NCBI RefSeq assembly: GCF_000003605.2
Contig: NW_003109088.1
Location: 241,495 to 267,415 of the forward strand
Length of the DNA: 25,921 nucleotides
Origin: Saccoglossus kowalevskii
Taxonomy: Eukaryota > Hemichordata > Enteropneusta > Harrimaniidae
Direction: 5' to 3'
Shown here: positions 1 to 11,200 of the stretch, one piece after another
Layout: the number at the start of each line of letters is the position of its first letter
How positions within the stretch are numbered: position 1 is the stretch's first letter
The notes under the pieces: model-generated
Database searches by the model: none
What the model was told of the DNA's origin: nothing
The model's input: the letters and a program-made list of their open reading frames with translations, nothing else
Position numbers and translations under genes: made by a program

Positions 1-862
1 CTTTATATTTTGAAATATCCTGACAGTCTGAAACAACTTTAACAATTCTTAATTTCTCAGCTCAGAATCTGAAGGGGCTTTATTAAATGGGAATATTCAT
101 GGGGATGTATTGAACATCAGTTCTTACAATGATACTAGTAATTATGATGTTGTCGCTAATATGTTCTTCTATGTTCTCCTCACATATATAACATTGTAAG
201 AATCTTGACTGCATCAATTTGTCATTTTTACCACTAGATCTACCATCTACCACCCGAGTGTTCCTCCAAATAATCAGCCACAAACAATGTTAAAACAATA
301 AGAGATCAGCTGCCAACTAAGTGATTTGTTGTATTTTGTAATCAGTTGAATGTTGAGATACGACGTTCTATCTAAAAACATAGAGAAGTTACCATTAGAG
401 TCAAATTTTATTTCAAGTTTATATGGACATATCATAAACAGATAATTATTGCTTGAAGGATTGTTGACGGAAAGTATCTCATTAATATACCTGAAGAAGA
501 CATTTTAACCAATAAACTGTTTTGATTGTTATTACATTCATTGAATATTTTAAATAATCCGTTGGCACTGTACATTGAAATAGCATCTTCAATCTACCTA
601 TTAATATTATGAAAAAAATACATATTAGAGGCCATAGTGAATTTATTCAAATTAGTCATTTTCCACAACTTACATTTGTCTACAATTTAATATATTGTTC
701 TGTAGTAACAGGTAATAAGTTTCTTTTGATCAAGTGTCACATTTTTCTGAACACGTATTACTGTGAAATGTATTAAACGTAGATTGCTAGGCAACAGGTG
801 ACAGCTACATCTTTTTCGATAATCTTATAAACAAAAAAACAAATGTGAGGTTGGATACTGGT

Positions 863-886
863 ACAGTCCCTCCATGGAGGGACTGT
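863..886. repeat. Perfect 24-bp palindrome
   Basis: The arm ACAGTCCCTCCA is followed directly by its exact reverse complement TGGAGGGACTGT, with no spacer. The arms are GC-rich within strongly AT-rich flanks. Confidence 0.95.
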
Positions 887-1849
887 GATGCTAGATAGTT
901 CAGAGGGTCGACAATGAAGGGGTATTCTCGTAAACTGTAATCAATTGTTTTTAGTTTCGTAATAATGTAATTCAAATAAATAAAAAAAACGTAAATTCGT
1001 AGATATTGGCAAGGTGTACAATCAGCTATTTTATTCGTTCGTAATTTGTACAAAGATCTTATTTTTTGTAAGTGTATAAAGCATTTCGCAATTCGTGCGC
1101 AATTTCCAACTTTGATTCTTAAACACAAATTATCAAACATGTAAAATGCAATTAGAAATTTACTTTATCTGTAAAGTGTAAAAATCTATTTTTACCGGAA
1201 ATGGAACTTTCATTTTATTTCCTGTAAAAACGTAAATGCCTTTTTTTATGTCCTGCAAGCTGTACCAGCTACTCCCCCTCAATTCAGGGTTCCAAGTTAT
1301 GATTTCTCGGGAACCGGACGCACATTCAAGTGCAAGTTTGGGTATGTCTGGAAAAGTACTTTTTAGAGTGATATATACGACTATACCGGTGATAGATGTT
1401 AAGTAGATAGGGAGTCTAGTCCACACAATTTATTTTGTGGTTTCTTAAAAGTTACTTATCAGTTTCTATTTTTCGATTTTTGATACGTGTGTGAGAATTT
1501 TACTAACTCGTGGTGCTATTTTAGGTTGCACATTTTGTAGACTGGTGAATATTTTCTGTACTTTTGTCGCAAAATCGGTTTGTCGGTGATTGGGCGGAGA
1601 TGTTCGTTTGTAGAAGTGTCTGTCATACATAATAATTGTTAACGCTTTTCATTTCATTAACCGACTTACAAAAGAAAGATAGTAAACTTGTAAATGAGTA
1701 TGGAACTATAATTTACTGAAAGTAAATGTACTATAATCATATTCAATCCTAGAAAGAAAATAAATGAAAACTTGTTTAACCTTTAAAGTTTGTTTTGACA
1801 TGATGTCATGAGGAAATATTTTTGGCATCTTGGTAGATTTACAGATTTC

Positions 1850-1853
<4 letters not shown>

Positions 1854-1882
<29 letters not shown>
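1854..1882 (+). repeat. Poly(A) run, 29 bases
   Basis: An uninterrupted run of A following CATTT. It could be the tail of an old retroposed copy, but nothing upstream resembles a coding or SINE body. Confidence 0.9.
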
Positions 1883-1884
<2 letters not shown>

Positions 1885-2101
1885 TTTGCAATTTGTTTTG
1901 CATTGCTTCACCTTCCTTGTTTGCGTTTTTTCTGGCAAATATATATTTGCATCCCTCCCCCGAAATACCTGCGAGTACTCAGGATATCAAATGGTCCGGC
2001 CCTTACATTTACAAATGTGGAACAATGCCAAAAAGCTAACCATTCATGCCTTCATTCATTCGTCCTCTGATTCGTCCATTCATTAGTACATCAGGTGATC
2101 T

Positions 2102-2114
2102 GGGTCAAAGGTTA
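2102..2114 (+). promoter_or_regulatory. DR1-like nuclear receptor element near the gene 1 start
   Basis: GGGTCA-A-AGGTTA is a direct repeat of two receptor half-sites with one-base spacing, as bound by HNF4- or RXR-type receptors. It lies 55 bases before the ATG. Motif match only; no transcription start can be seen. Confidence 0.3.
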
Positions 2115-2168
2115 TTTCACAGTGGGATTTCGTCAGCAAACTAAATCAGCTGAGGCACCAGTTGAAAC

Positions 2169-2255
2169 ATGGCCTTACATCGCACTCTAGCAAATCATGG
2201 CTCCCAGCAGCATATGCGACAGCTGAGCAGATTTTTCTTGAGGTATTTAAGTGGG
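2169..2255 (+). CDS. Cysteine synthase exon 1: start codon and putative mitochondrial presequence
   Basis: Encodes 29 residues starting MALHRTLA and ending FFLRYLSG. The segment has four Arg, four His, no acidic residues and hydrophobic residues (L, F, Y) between the basic ones, which is typical of a mitochondrial targeting helix. The exon ends in phase 0 at a good donor, GGG|GTAAGT. TGA lies in frame two codons upstream. Assignment as exon 1 rests on frame, phase match to exon 2 and the presequence character; no homology is expected here. Confidence 0.78.
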
Positions 2256-5200
2256 GTAAGTTTTTAAGAAGTTCTATTTTCATGTGCCAAACCACTCAAC
2301 GTTTCTCTACCTATATAATAGCGTAATTTCCGTCGATGTATGTTGTTTACGATTTGTAGTACCAGTCGCATGCAGTCACAATTCAGAATCTCTGAACGAA
2401 AGCGTTGAACAATGCTCAATAGACAATATGGTACACAGTCTAGACATGGAACTACAAACCCCTTAGTTCCATGGTCTAGACGATGGACCTGATACTGAAT
2501 CTGTCAGATATGCAGACAAAAACAGGTTCACAACTATATTTATAATAATAACACTGTTAAAATGTTCACGATTATGACTTGTTACTCATTAGTGGCAATT
2601 GTTGAATGTACAGATAAAGTTTTGTTAGGTCGTATGGGAATGCAAGTATAATGCATGTAGTGGTATAGACCATACATGAAGCTCTCATAGGTGATTTGGG
2701 TGGGTTGATTTTTTTGCGTGGGGGGGGGGGCAGAAATTAGAATGAGGGTTGTGGGTAGGTGTGAAATATATATCATGCATTTTTGGCTTGTTTTCGGCAT
2801 TCGGTTTTGAAGACTATTGTAAAAATTATAATTATTTACGGGGGTGAATATGACATAGATCTGTTATTTGCCTAGTCATCGAGAGATAACGAAATGGATC
2901 TCTTATTTGCCTAGTCATGGGGCAAATAGCCACTTAGCCATTAGGTTCTTCAACATTGTATTTGGTACAAATACAAACACAGTATTGAATTCATATCAGA
3001 TTTCAATATATGCACACATGCTTTAATCTAAAAACGTAAATATAAAACTGGTATATCTTATGCATGGTCACTATGATTCAGCACTTTACACCTTTTACTA
3101 TAGATCTCATTCTAGAGTCTATGCTATTTATATAATAGTTCATTTGCATAACCTTACCGTAAATAAAAATAAATTTTTAAATTTAATTTTATGTATTTAT
3201 TTATTTTACATGTAGGATTCTATCAGAGATGGCTTTGTTGGAATGGTTGGACGGTAAGAGGTTATTTGTTTGACCTAAACATTTTATTTGTAGTAGTTGA
3301 CCACTTTCACCTCTAACCTCTACTTGTGTAATACATACTAAAATAGAAATGCCCTGTTCACAAGACAGACAAAATACTGAGCTAAACTAGTTACTGTTGT
3401 CAGTGTCATGATGTTTGAAATGAAAAAAAATTGAGATTTTGTTTTTAAAATAAATGCATGCTTTAGTATTGTGATACATAATTTTAATTATTTCAAAAAT
3501 GTCATCATTAATCCCATTATCAAGCAATTTCCATCTCCCAGGCATTATCAAAAGCCTTTTGAATGTCTACAAAGCATGTATAAACTTTTCATTTCTAGGA
3601 CAGATATTTATTCCCTAATGTTTTCAGAACTTAAATTTCTATTGTTCAATAACTCTTACAGAATCCTGATTGATTACTATTTAGATTATTGTTGGTCTCT
3701 ATATAATTGGTTATTTTATTTATAATAGTACAGAACATTTTTCCAATGGATTATCAACTTCACCTTTCTTAAAAATATGTAACAATATTACTTATATTTC
3801 AGATCTCTGGATATGTCACTGTTACCAGTATCAAACTAAATATTTTTTGGAATGGTTTTATCAAACAATCTGAACTATATTTTATAAATTCCGAGTGATA
3901 ACCATCATCCCCCGTTTTCAGTTTCTGAATAGCATTGTTTATTTCTTTTTTATTTCTTGCTCATTTATTATTTTTGGTTCTCCATGATTTTTTATTTTAA
4001 TTGTATCCGTGACTATAATATTTTGAAAATCATTAGAAAATATTTGCCCAGTGTGAAATTCCAAGTTCATCACTTAATTATTGTCCATTTAAATTGATGC
4101 TAGCATGTAAGCAACAATCTCAAAATCTGTACAGCAAACAATAGTACTAGTAGTAGAGTGCTAAGATATGTTTACATATCAGATAGACTCAGTTGTGTTC
4201 ACGTTGTGGGGTGGTTAGCAGTGGTTAGCACAGACTAAGGAACGGCCAAACTTAAATATATAAATATATAAGCATTCATAATTAACATTATTATTTGCAT
4301 TCTAAAATTATTTTATTGATTTCATAATTAAAATTGATTTAAAAAAAATTAAAAGCATGAGTAAAAATGAACATTACAAATCTAGTTTTATTGAATTATG
4401 AATGCAAAAAGCATGGCCGTGACCCTCCTTAGTTGCCGTAATGTATATTCTACACAAATATATCACTATTATATCTCTGGGTTTTATTTGCTAAGTAGCT
4501 GTATGCTTGAAATACCTATACATAAATTTAGACCAAGGCTACTATAATCATTTTATCTATAGGACACCTTTACTGAAACTTAATAAATTAAGTGAGGCAA
4601 CTGGTTGTACAATTGCGGTGAAGGCAGAGTTTGCAAATGGTGGTGGTTCAGTCAAGGACAGAGCGGCTCTCTTTCTAATCAAAGATGCCATAGAGAAAGG
4701 TAAGTCAAGATTGTATTGTATTGGTTACTAGCTTTCAAGAACATTGACAAAAATTGTTATATATCTTGAAACCAATTCTTCAGGAATTGAATATTAAACT
4801 TGATTTAGAAATCATAACTAAATATTATCATTTACATATGTACCTCATATTTGTAACTCTATGGGAAGTGCGCCCTCACATCAGGGCAATAATTTCATGT
4901 ATTTCATTTCAATTTCATGCGGGCTTTCACGTCATTCTAAATTACGTTGTGTGTTTGAAGTTACGTCATGGTAAAATAAGGCATATGATAGAAACTGTAT
5001 GGCCTGGATATGGATTTTGCTGCCCTTGGTTGTATGGCTCACACGCCCAAGCTTCCATGGCTTCTCCTGCTGCATGACCTCGACTGCAAGATGTATCCAG
5101 CCCATAAAGATTATTCTCACTACACTGTTGTCAGCAAAGTTGTGTGTGTTTTAAATTATTTATAAACTTAATATTTATTGACTCAGACAGCAGTCAAACC

Positions 5201-8200
5201 CACTATAAGTTCGAACAGTGACGTCACAGATTTGGTGATTTGGCCAATCCTGTTGTCTTATTTGTATTGTATGAGACTCATAAAATAGTTGCATTTATAA
5301 ATATTTATAAAAATTAAAAATAATTTGTTTATGTTTATCTGTTTCAGGCCAGCTGAAACCTGGTGGGACAGTGGTTGAAGGAACTGCAGGAAACACAGGC
5401 ATGTCTATATCGTAAACTATTAATAAGCTGTTCAACCATTATACACACTGTTTCATATGGGCGTGAATGTTTTTCATGTAAAATTTATAAAATATTTATA
5501 GATCATTTACACTGGAGGACGCTCTCATTGGCTTAGGAATCTATTTAATTTATTTGCAGGTTCCTTTCACTAATTGGTTGATTTACTGCCATATGCTTAC
5601 TAAAGTCATTCTTTATAAGCAGAATTTACCCACCTGTTGAAGCATTGTGATTGATCAAGTTTTCAAACGTCATCTGAAAATCATGCTTTTATGAAACCGA
5701 GTGTATGTGTGTTTAAATACTACCATAAATTTTTTTTTTTAATTTTAAATACATATATATTTCGATTTTTATAATTTCTCTGCATGGTGTTCATATAGCG
5801 TTCTGTATTTGGTTTATTTTGTGTTCTAAGGTATTGGACTGGCTCATATTTGTAATGCTATGGGATTTAAGTGTGTTATATATATGCCAGATACACAGTC
5901 CAAGGAAAAGATTGATCTTCTTAGGTCTCTGGGTGCTGATGTTAGGCCAGTACCAGCAGTGGCTTTCACTGACCCCAATAACTACAATCATCAGGTGAGC
6001 TGGCCCTGACAGGTTAATAGGGTATATGATTTATTACACCATCATTTAATTATAACTTAAATCTTGATTAATATAAATTTAATTGGTTGTTCATTTTCAA
6101 ATACCTTGATATCGATATTAACTTCAATTTAATCAAATGTAGATTAACTTTATTAACCTTCTGAAATAGTCCTGGACAGTTTTTCATTGGTTGATGAATT
6201 AATTGTTAAGTTTATTAACTTGCCAGGGTCTGACAATATTTTTATATTCAGGACGAATACTATGGTAGGTACAACACTGTAAACTATGCCCTGTTCTTTG
6301 AACAATGCTATTATGATGGAAGGGCTCCAAGGCTATAGTGTTGTTAACTATTATGGTATGGTTCGTTACCACTAAAAAACAAACTCAGAAATCCTCAAAA
6401 TTCAGAGGGATTGGGTTACTGTAATGTTCAAAATTCTGAAATAAAAATATATGGTCACCAAATTTTTTCCCCAAACGACCTCAAAAATGCAAGTTTTGAG
6501 TATCAGGTAGTTTACAAGTGGTTCCTTTGGCAGAAAAATTCAATCATATTTCAAAATATTTTCAGTGACCTATGCTAAAATAATATATTTAGTTTTGTAA
6601 GGGCTACTTGTGGCTATCACAAAAATATCAGTACAAGTTATTATTGAAATAATGTGTTTACATGGATTCCTATGGAAAATGTTTCAAAATGGCAACTTTT
6701 TGGATTATTTTGCATATGTTTTCTTGAAAACACATCCTTCTTTCTCCCCAAAAACTTTAAACATGGATGACTTGCATCATCACACAAAAATTTTCGAAGG
6801 AATTTACTGTGTTAAATTTTTTGTTTTAATGGAAGCGAACTACTGGTACCTCTAATAGTTACTAGGTGAAAATCCATGGAAAACCTTTCCTACAACACCT
6901 AGGACTGATGGTCAATAAATTTGAAATCTATAGATCACATGATTCTGGGGGAATCATCCACATAGGTCATTTACACCATGACCTACAATATATATCAATA
7001 AATATATGAAAGAGACTTTTATTCCTCCTGGTTTTCTCAATGAAATAAAACAATCAATGATCCTAGGTGTTGTAGTAGTGACCGTGCAGACCTCCAAAAG
7101 CATATAGATTTTAGTTACAAAATACAGTCCATGCACTTACATATAAATACATAAGTTACTTCATCAGCCAGGTTGTCCTGTCTCTCTGTACAGTTTGCAT
7201 CAATTGCTGAATATCCTTCCACTATGAATAAAGTACTTATCTCTCACCACTATTTCATATTCCATTTGATTTGTAGGCGATGCGTTTTGCGGATAGTATA
7301 GACAACGCAGTGTGGACTAATCAGTTTGATAATACAGCAAATAAAAGAGCTCATATAGAAACGACAGGACCAGAGATATGGCAACAAACAGGTATATTTA
7401 TATGTATAACTTCAAGTAAAACATTATGAAAACCATTTATGTTTACAAAATGTTAAAATATGGTTTAGGAATTATAGGCAAATTTAACAACTGATCAAAA
7501 AATTAGTTAGTTTTCAATTAGAACTTTTGAAAGTAAAGAAAGTATATTCACAATGAAATAATAAAATGTTCCACTTCGGCAACCAGTCAGAATAGATCTC
7601 AGACAAAAATGGCAGCCAAGATCCCGTTTAGAGTGAGATCGAGACTTGTTTTAACCCTCACATAGTGATCAATTATCCCCCATCATGCCATTCACCTTGT
7701 GTGTGTAAAGATGGTATTCGGAACAGTGGACATAATGACAGAAAAAAATGAACATTATTTGATATGCAAAAACAACTTGTGTCTTGTGTTCTCTCACTTT
7801 TAACGATATCTCAGTGGCCATTTGTATTCAAAGTCTATTCCTACAGTTATTTTAAATAACAATCAGTTCTTTAATTATCATACATTTGTGTTCTTGTCAC
7901 TTATTGTTCACACCTTCATATATAAGCTTGTTTATTACGTCAATCTTTCTTAATCACAGATGGTAAAGTTGATGCTGTTGTGTTTGGTACGGGAACTGGT
8001 GGAACTTTAGCAGGTGAGTCTCTGGATTTTTATTGCCACATAAAATTGTATCAAAGGGACTGAGAAAATAGTTCAATTTTAAAAAAACATATTCAATAAC
8101 ATATATAAACATTTGGAATTTTTAGAATTGTTTTTCAGTTTAGGATTGTGCTCTCCCTGGATCTAAAGTGGCCTATAGTAATGCTTATATTCTAGAAGAG

Positions 8201-11200
8201 CATATCTGGTAAACCATTGAGTTTAAAATGAGATGGTCGTCGCGCAGTGCATGTTTGAATTTCATGTAAATAAACAGTGTATTTTACATGCGTTGTATAC
8301 GTCGCTATGAGTCTCATTTCGAACAGGACGCGGCACGACGACTGCCATCCTTTAATTTTGTCACTTTTCAAAATATAATCTGCATATATTCTCCAAAAGA
8401 TGTAAGGGTGCTCAAAGGGTTAATAACAATATCAACATTCGGACATTTGTCTTTCTGATCTTTTTATTGATTTTCAAACCTTGTCTTTATCTCTCACAGG
8501 TGTTGCAACTTATCTTAAAGAAAAAAATAATAAAATTCAAGCTTATTTAGCTGATCCACAGGGTAGTGTACTTTATAATTACATCAAACACGGTAAACTT
8601 GAACGATCTGAGGGAAGTTCAATAACGGAGGGCATAGGTCAAGGTCGAATCACAGAAAACCTCAAAGGAGCTCCCATTGATGATGCGTTCCTCGTCACAG
8701 ATAAAGAAGCTGTTGAATGGGTAAGGATATACATGAAATGAAATGATCGTGATCACACACAATAATGTCATGTGTACACTTAAGGTAGAAGCATACTCAT
8801 AATTGCTTGGATAGTTGGTCATTAATCTTAATATTGTTTCTAAAATTCGCTATTTTCAGAACAATTTCATATAGAACCCAGTTTAAAAAAAAAATCTTTT
8901 TTTGTTATTTTTCATAAACCAGATCTTTTTAAATAATTCAGAATAATCCTATCATTCACAACCTATGCCAAAGAAACCAAAAAAACATTTTTTCAAAAAA
9001 AATACAAAAATATGCAGGTGACCCTCAACTTTTTTTAAATAAATATTCTTATATTGACCAGGAGTAAAATTTAGTGCAAAATGAATAAATTCTGAGTATT
9101 TTTATTTATGAGTATGATTATACCTTAATCTTAATATGTATTTAATCTAATGTGTCACATGAAATGAAAAGTTTACATACAACTGTTAATGCACAACAAC
9201 TGTGAAAGAATATTTATTTCATAAATGACAACTGGTAATCATAAATAGGAAATAATTTTAATAGTTTTTTTCTGATATTTTGATTGTATCTCATTTTAGT
9301 GAAAATAAATCGACCGCAATGTACAATCTGAAAATTACGTCTGCACTACTTGCTCTGTATTCACATGGAACTGGTTACACTTATTAGGACATTACGATAA
9401 ACTAAGGACTTCATTCAAAGAGTTTTTAATGAAGGAGCACATTTGTTTGTAGTTCGGTCACTGTCTGTGTGGTCTGTACCATGAAAAATAATCAATCATT
9501 TGGTGACATCTGCACATCCAGTGTAAAATATAAAACGTTGTTGTTATTGTCGTCTGAATGACATTAGACAATCAAATTGTATGTCAGTATTAACATGTAA
9601 TTGAGGCGTATTAAATTTGACAAGTGATCCTGTGAACACAAATTTATCACGATGAATTGTTTAAATAAAAAAATCATACCAATATATCTAAGTGTGTCAC
9701 TATGTTTTGTGTGACTTGTCAGCTGACTTCTTGACTTTAAATCTAACCCTGCAGCCATACCAAACTTCAACATTGTTTACCTTTCATCAAATGCTTTATA
9801 GTGCATGCATTTACGTAAATGACAGAGGTGTTTTGATGGTTGTATTGAGTCATATTTCAATGATTTAATACTTATTAAAGTTGTTGAGTTAGACCATGAC
9901 TATTAGAAACTCTCTTGAGTAGGTTTGGGTGATGCTGGAAATACTGTAAACAAATTCTTCACTTACCGAAGTTTTGAGCTAGTTTTTTTTTTCAGAATGT
10001 TGTTGCTTTAAAAAAAATACTTTCTTTTTTTGTTTTTCAATGTCAAATATGTGTGTTTTTTATTCAATATTTTTTCTCTGTAAATTTCTTTTAGATTTGT
10101 TGTCACAGTACAGATTTGTTGTCACAGTACAGATTTTTTTTCAAAATCACACCCACTGCCACGTTCATCGCTACCAAGTTTTTTATTGTGTAATTTCCTA
10201 GAGTTGACTTACGACTTACTTTGTGTCAAAAACTGGAAATGCAAGCTGTTACCATGACAATGTGATTATGCTTGTTTTTTTTTCAGACCTTCAGATTGTT
10301 ACATGAAGAAGGATTCTTTGTTGGTGCTTCTTCTGGCCTTAATGTCGCTGGTGCTATTCAGGTGAATTCAATGAATTTTTTTTTATTTGCTCTTGTGTAT
10401 ATTTGATGTGCAGTCTTGTCAGTCTGTTACTAGCAGTATAGTGTTCCGCTTTATGTATTTGAGAATGTATCCATTAGATCTATTTTTTGCCTCAAGTCTG
10501 AAATGGTCATCCAAAGTTAGAATACATTGGAAGAGTGTTATATATTCATATTGAGTTACTTCACAGATGTTTTTTTTTTAAGTTGTTTTAAGGATCATGT
10601 TCCTTTTTATTTATTTATTTACTTATTTTTTTTATTTTATGTTTGAGTGATGATGAGTCAATAAAGAAATAAAGTCAATAATAATAAAAAATATATACTA
10701 TGAATCTAGAATACATGATTATTTCAATTTTCTGTCCAGTGAATGTCCTGTTATACTTTAATTGCTTGCTAAGATTATGTTGATTGACTAACAGACATAA
10801 CTATAATGTGCAGAACACCATGTAATTTTGTAAATACAGAAGAATGATGTAACTAGATTTCAGTATGCAAATTGCATGCTATGGTGATGCATCTGGTCGC
10901 ATTGTCTCATGAAATTGATTTAAGACCAACATCTGTATTGTCTTTTTGTGCAGGCTGCAAGACTGATGGGTCCAGGACACACAATTGTCACATGTTTGTG
11001 TGACACTGGACAAAGATATTATGCCAAACTCTTCAGTAGAAAAGTACTCCAAGGAAAAGGTCAGTTGACAATGTTACGTGTGAACATGTTAGCATATTGG
11101 TTCTGAGTCTGTTGACATAATTTTCAAATAAAAACAAAATCGTTTGCATGGGCCATGTAGAGGGCGCAATATCAATTGCATTCATGTTTAGATTCTACAT

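Larger units (their letters stand above)
1..2100. other. 5' flank of gene 1: no gene recognised
   Basis: AT-rich DNA with no ORF I can assign. Minus-strand ORFs at 83-283, 805-1140 and 1160-1426 lack a convincing start or a recognisable domain. Notable contents are a perfect 24-bp palindrome at 863-886 and a run of 29 A at 1854-1882. Confidence 0.6.
2256..3215 (+). other. Cysteine synthase intron 1
   Basis: GTAAGT..TGTAG intron of 960 nt. It contains the hairpin at 2438-2481, a run of ten G at 2719-2728, and two copies of a segment starting GATCT(G/C)TTATTTGCC, 39 bases apart (about 2858-2918). No exon-like ORF is seen. Confidence 0.8.
7392..8499 (+). other. Cysteine synthase introns 6 and 7
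   Basis: Intron 6 (7392-7959) and intron 7 (8014-8499) flank the small exon 7. Intron 6 shows nothing recognisable. Intron 7 has a CpG-rich inverted repeat at about 8232-8349. Confidence 0.7.
8721..10286 (+). other. Cysteine synthase intron 8
   Basis: GTAAGG..TTTCAG, 1566 nt. It contains the TTAA-flanked MITE at 8784-9124 and a 19-bp tandem duplication at 10093-10130. The remainder is AT-rich without recognisable content. Confidence 0.8.

Noticed and set aside
83-283. 66-codon minus-strand frame with two Cys (CYIC)
   Set aside because: No ATG start in a sensible context, no recognised domain, no matching neighbouring exon; a GTAAGA at its end may be chance.
805-1140. 111-codon minus-strand frame
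   Set aside because: It crosses the palindrome, is low complexity in codon use, and has no domain.
1160-1426. 88-codon minus-strand frame with a hydrophobic N-terminus
   Set aside because: It opens with GTG directly after a stop, has no upstream splice acceptor, and no family resemblance.
1830-1882. Processed pseudogene ending in poly(A)
   Set aside because: No coding remnant upstream of the A run.
4208-4240. tRNA/SINE-like A box (GTGGTTAGCAGTGGTTAGC)
   Set aside because: No B box (GGTTCGAATCC-like) follows at the right distance and no tRNA fold can be drawn.
5403-5404. GT as the donor of synthase exon 4
   Set aside because: It would add four bases and break the frame into the conserved IGLA exon; the GC donor fits exactly.
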